Positions 62,459 through 64,000 of a stretch of DNA of 64,000 bases are shown in pieces; positions within the stretch are counted from its first letter, which is position 1; every line of letters starts with the position of its first letter. The DNA is taken from positions 140,577 through 204,576 of the forward strand of contig NZ_SJPY01000008.1 of assembly GCF_007860185.1 (NCBI RefSeq), written 5' to 3'. The notes below the pieces were generated by a model. It saw only the letters and a list, made by a program, of their open reading frames with translations. It searched no databases and was not told the origin of the DNA. The translations under genes and the position numbers were made by a program. The stretch is from Novipirellula aureliae. Its GTDB lineage: Bacteria; Planctomycetota; Planctomycetia; Pirellulales; Pirellulaceae.

Positions 62459-62598
62459 TGGTTTCCCAGACGGTGATAACATGGTGTGGAGTCAACTGCG
62501 TCGCAATCTCGCTCAGCTCAACTTTCGCTCCCTCAGGCCGAAGGCGCTTTTCATTCGCAGAGTAGAGCGACCATCACTGGTGTAGTCTACCAAATCGT

Positions 62599-62604
62599 AG
62601 GAGG
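62599..62604 (+). promoter_or_regulatory. Strong Shine-Dalgarno site deciding a TTG start for comEC
   Basis: AGGAGG lies 9 nt before TTG at 62614. No upstream ATG or GTG exists in the comEC frame near this point, so the site supports TTG as the start codon. Most other genes in the window lack such a good match. Confidence 0.7.
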
Positions 62605-62613
62605 AAGTGTTCA

Positions 62614-64000
62614 TTGACGAGCGCTGCGAAAACGAGGATCGATTCGAATTCGGATGGCCCGATCCACGATTTTTGGGCGAGGCACCCGTTGTTGATTTTG
62701 GCAATAGCATTTGCGGCGGGGATTGCGATCGATTCGTGCCTGCCGCACCGTCTCGCCGTTCGGCAAGCCGCTTGGATGGTGGTGGCGTCAGCGACGATTG
62801 TCACGTTTTTCTTTGGAACAAACGCGATTCGCCGCGTTGCGATTGCGGTTCTGTTTTTTGCATTCGCTGGACTCTATCATGCCTACTGCGACGCTCGTTA
62901 TCAATCGGCTTCGATACTCTCGATCGCAACAACGGATGGCGAGCCAACCATCCTTGAGGGCGTCATCATGCGTCCGATCGTGATCCGCAAAAACCCGCTT
63001 GGCGATTGGCCTCGTCATCAAGAGGAATCGCCTTGGCAATCGATCATCCAACTCAATCTACGAAAAATACGCATTGAAGATCGATTCGAGCCATGTCGTG
63101 GGCATGTTCACGTCGTTTGCACTGGTTATTTGGCCGCCTTGCGACCGGGTGACGAGCTTCGCGTTTTTGGACAGCTTCAACAAATCAATCACCCAACCAA
63201 TCCGGGTGAGCTGGATTTGCGAAAGGTGTATCGGCACCGAGGCATCCATGCGCGAGTCGATGTTGACGCCGAAGAGCAAGTTGTTTTGCTCGGTAGCCGG
63301 TTTGCGTTGGATCGTCCTATCGCCTCGATCGCCACTCGAAGCCGAGAACTGCTCCTCAAGTATACCGGCGACACGATGGGACCGTTGGCCGTTGCCTTGG
63401 TGATCGGTCAACGTGAGTTTGTCGATTCGGAAACTCGTGATCTCCTGTTGGTGACGGGAACCGCTCACTTGCTAAGCGTCAGTGGGCTGCATCTGGCGAT
63501 TGTCATTGTTCTCGCTAGCTGGACGGCGACGCTGCTCCGGTTTCCTCTTGGGATTCGAATCGGATTTATCTTGACCGTGTGTTGTCTCTACACCGCGATT
63601 ACGGGCGGTCGTCCACCCGTCATGCGAGCAGCCGTCTTGGTCGCGGTCGTGATGACCGCGATCTGGCTACGGCGTCCAGCACAGCCGATCAATACCCTAT
63701 CGATGGCTGGTTTACTATTGATGATATTGAATCCTGAAAATCTTTTTCATGTCGGAGTTCAATTGTCATTTGTCGCGGTAGGAACGTTGTTTTTGTGTGG
63801 CCAACGCGTTATCCAATCGTCACGCGGTGCCGAAATCGCGGTTGAGAATGAGGAGCAACTCGATCGGCTCATCCACAGCGTAGCGCCGGCGTTCGTTCGC
63901 TACGGGCGGTATGTCTTGATACGACTGGGGCGTGCGGTTTGGTATTCGGGATGCGTCAGTTTGATCAGTATGCCCTTGGTGTGGCATCAATTCCATGTCG
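62614..64000 (+). CDS. comEC: ComEC/Rec2-like DNA-uptake channel protein (3' end cut off)
   Basis: The frame is open from TTG at 62614 to the window edge (462 residues). The first membrane helices are at 19-40 (HPLLILAIAFAAGIAIDSCL) and 50-90. An OB-fold/DUF4131-like region follows (LEGVIMRPIVIRKNPLGDWP; LAALRPGDELRVFGQLQQIN). The competence domain begins with YTGDTMGPLAVALVIGQREF near 250 and TGTAHLLSVSGLHLAIVIVL near 285, the signature of ComEC/Rec2 proteins, then several helices. It would pass single-stranded DNA across the inner membrane. The C-terminal metallo-beta-lactamase part is outside the window. Confidence 0.9.
   Translation, partial: MTSAAKTRIDSNSDGPIHDFWARHPLLILAIAFAAGIAIDSCLPHRLAVRQAAWMVVASATIVTFFFGTNAIRRVAIAVLFFAFAGLYHAYCDARYQSASILSIATTDGEPTILEGVIMRPIVIRKNPLGDWPRHQEESPWQSIIQLNLRKIRIEDRFEPCRGHVHVVCTGYLAALRPGDELRVFGQLQQINHPTNPGELDLRKVYRHRGIHARVDVDAEEQVVLLGSRFALDRPIASIATRSRELLLKYTGDTMGPLAVALVIGQREFVDSETRDLLLVTGTAHLLSVSGLHLAIVIVLASWTATLLRFPLGIRIGFILTVCCLYTAITGGRPPVMRAAVLVAVVMTAIWLRRPAQPINTLSMAGLLLMILNPENLFHVGVQLSFVAVGTLFLCGQRVIQSSRGAEIAVENEEQLDRLIHSVAPAFVRYGRYVLIRLGRAVWYSGCVSLISMPLVWHQFHV

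Overview
The window looks like chromosomal DNA of a planctomycete, most likely a Pirellulaceae member (Rhodopirellula/Novipirellula-like). I infer this from the gene mix and from intergenic DNA full of short palindromic repeats, not from any search. Planctomycete-style items include a DUF1080 lipoprotein, a PQQ-type beta-propeller protein, an ECF sigma factor translationally coupled to a membrane Ser/Thr kinase, an orphan Hcp protein, a SPINDLY-like TPR glycosyltransferase and a SufR-headed suf cluster. No rRNA, tRNA, prophage, transposase or CRISPR locus was recognised. Most genes are housekeeping or cell-envelope genes and most look intact. The genes at the two edges (an inositol-monophosphatase-family enzyme on the left, ComEC on the right) are cut by the window.

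Layout. 1-5.1 kb: IMPase-family phosphatase, a glutamate-synthase-like protein, two convergent GH43-like secreted glycosidases, and a repeat-rich gap. 5.1-8.9 kb: a minus-strand operon of a MazG-like protein, a large membrane GATase-like protein and an ABC ATPase, with a 30-bp perfect inverted repeat between the last two. 9.2-14.7 kb: sulfotransferase and DUF1080 lipoprotein, Hcp, TPR-GT41. 14.9-21.2 kb: a small membrane protein and miaB, then an inactive/active M16 peptidase pair separated by a 19-unit hairpin array, then a kinase-like unknown. 21.3-28.7 kb: hemQ, then sufR-sufC-sufB-sufD-sufT and an ATP-grasp ligase. 28.9-36 kb: a CPA2-like transporter with CBS domains, a small secreted protein, PP2C phosphatase, nitroreductase, S41 protease. 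36-42 kb: cardiolipin synthase, aroC, folD, siroheme sulfite/nitrite reductase, a YjfB-like small protein. 42.4-50 kb: O-antigen-ligase/TPR membrane protein, uvrB, a FetB-like permease, dihydroorotase. 50.2-57.2 kb: ECF sigma and kinase, metallophosphoesterase and SixA, PQQ propeller protein, a degenerate EEP protein. 57.4-64 kb: sucB and pdxH, a TauE-like exporter, S9 prolyl oligopeptidase, comEC.

The most unusual feature is the repeat layer. One hairpin module (a stem such as GCGTCTC/GAGACGC around a 3-nt loop, flanked by GTAGC or GCTAC) occurs as arrays or single copies that start or end within a few bases of stop codons: after the first M16 gene, after sufB, between the convergent TPR protein and uvrB genes, and inside the last codons of the FetB-like gene. 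Two further palindromic families (a 120-bp element with 20-bp terminal inverted repeats, two copies; a MITE-like element of about 147 bp with imperfect 35-bp termini, one complete copy plus decayed pieces) and a 30-bp inverted repeat also lie at or beside gene ends. Together they suggest several families of non-autonomous elements that settle at, or work at, gene 3' ends.
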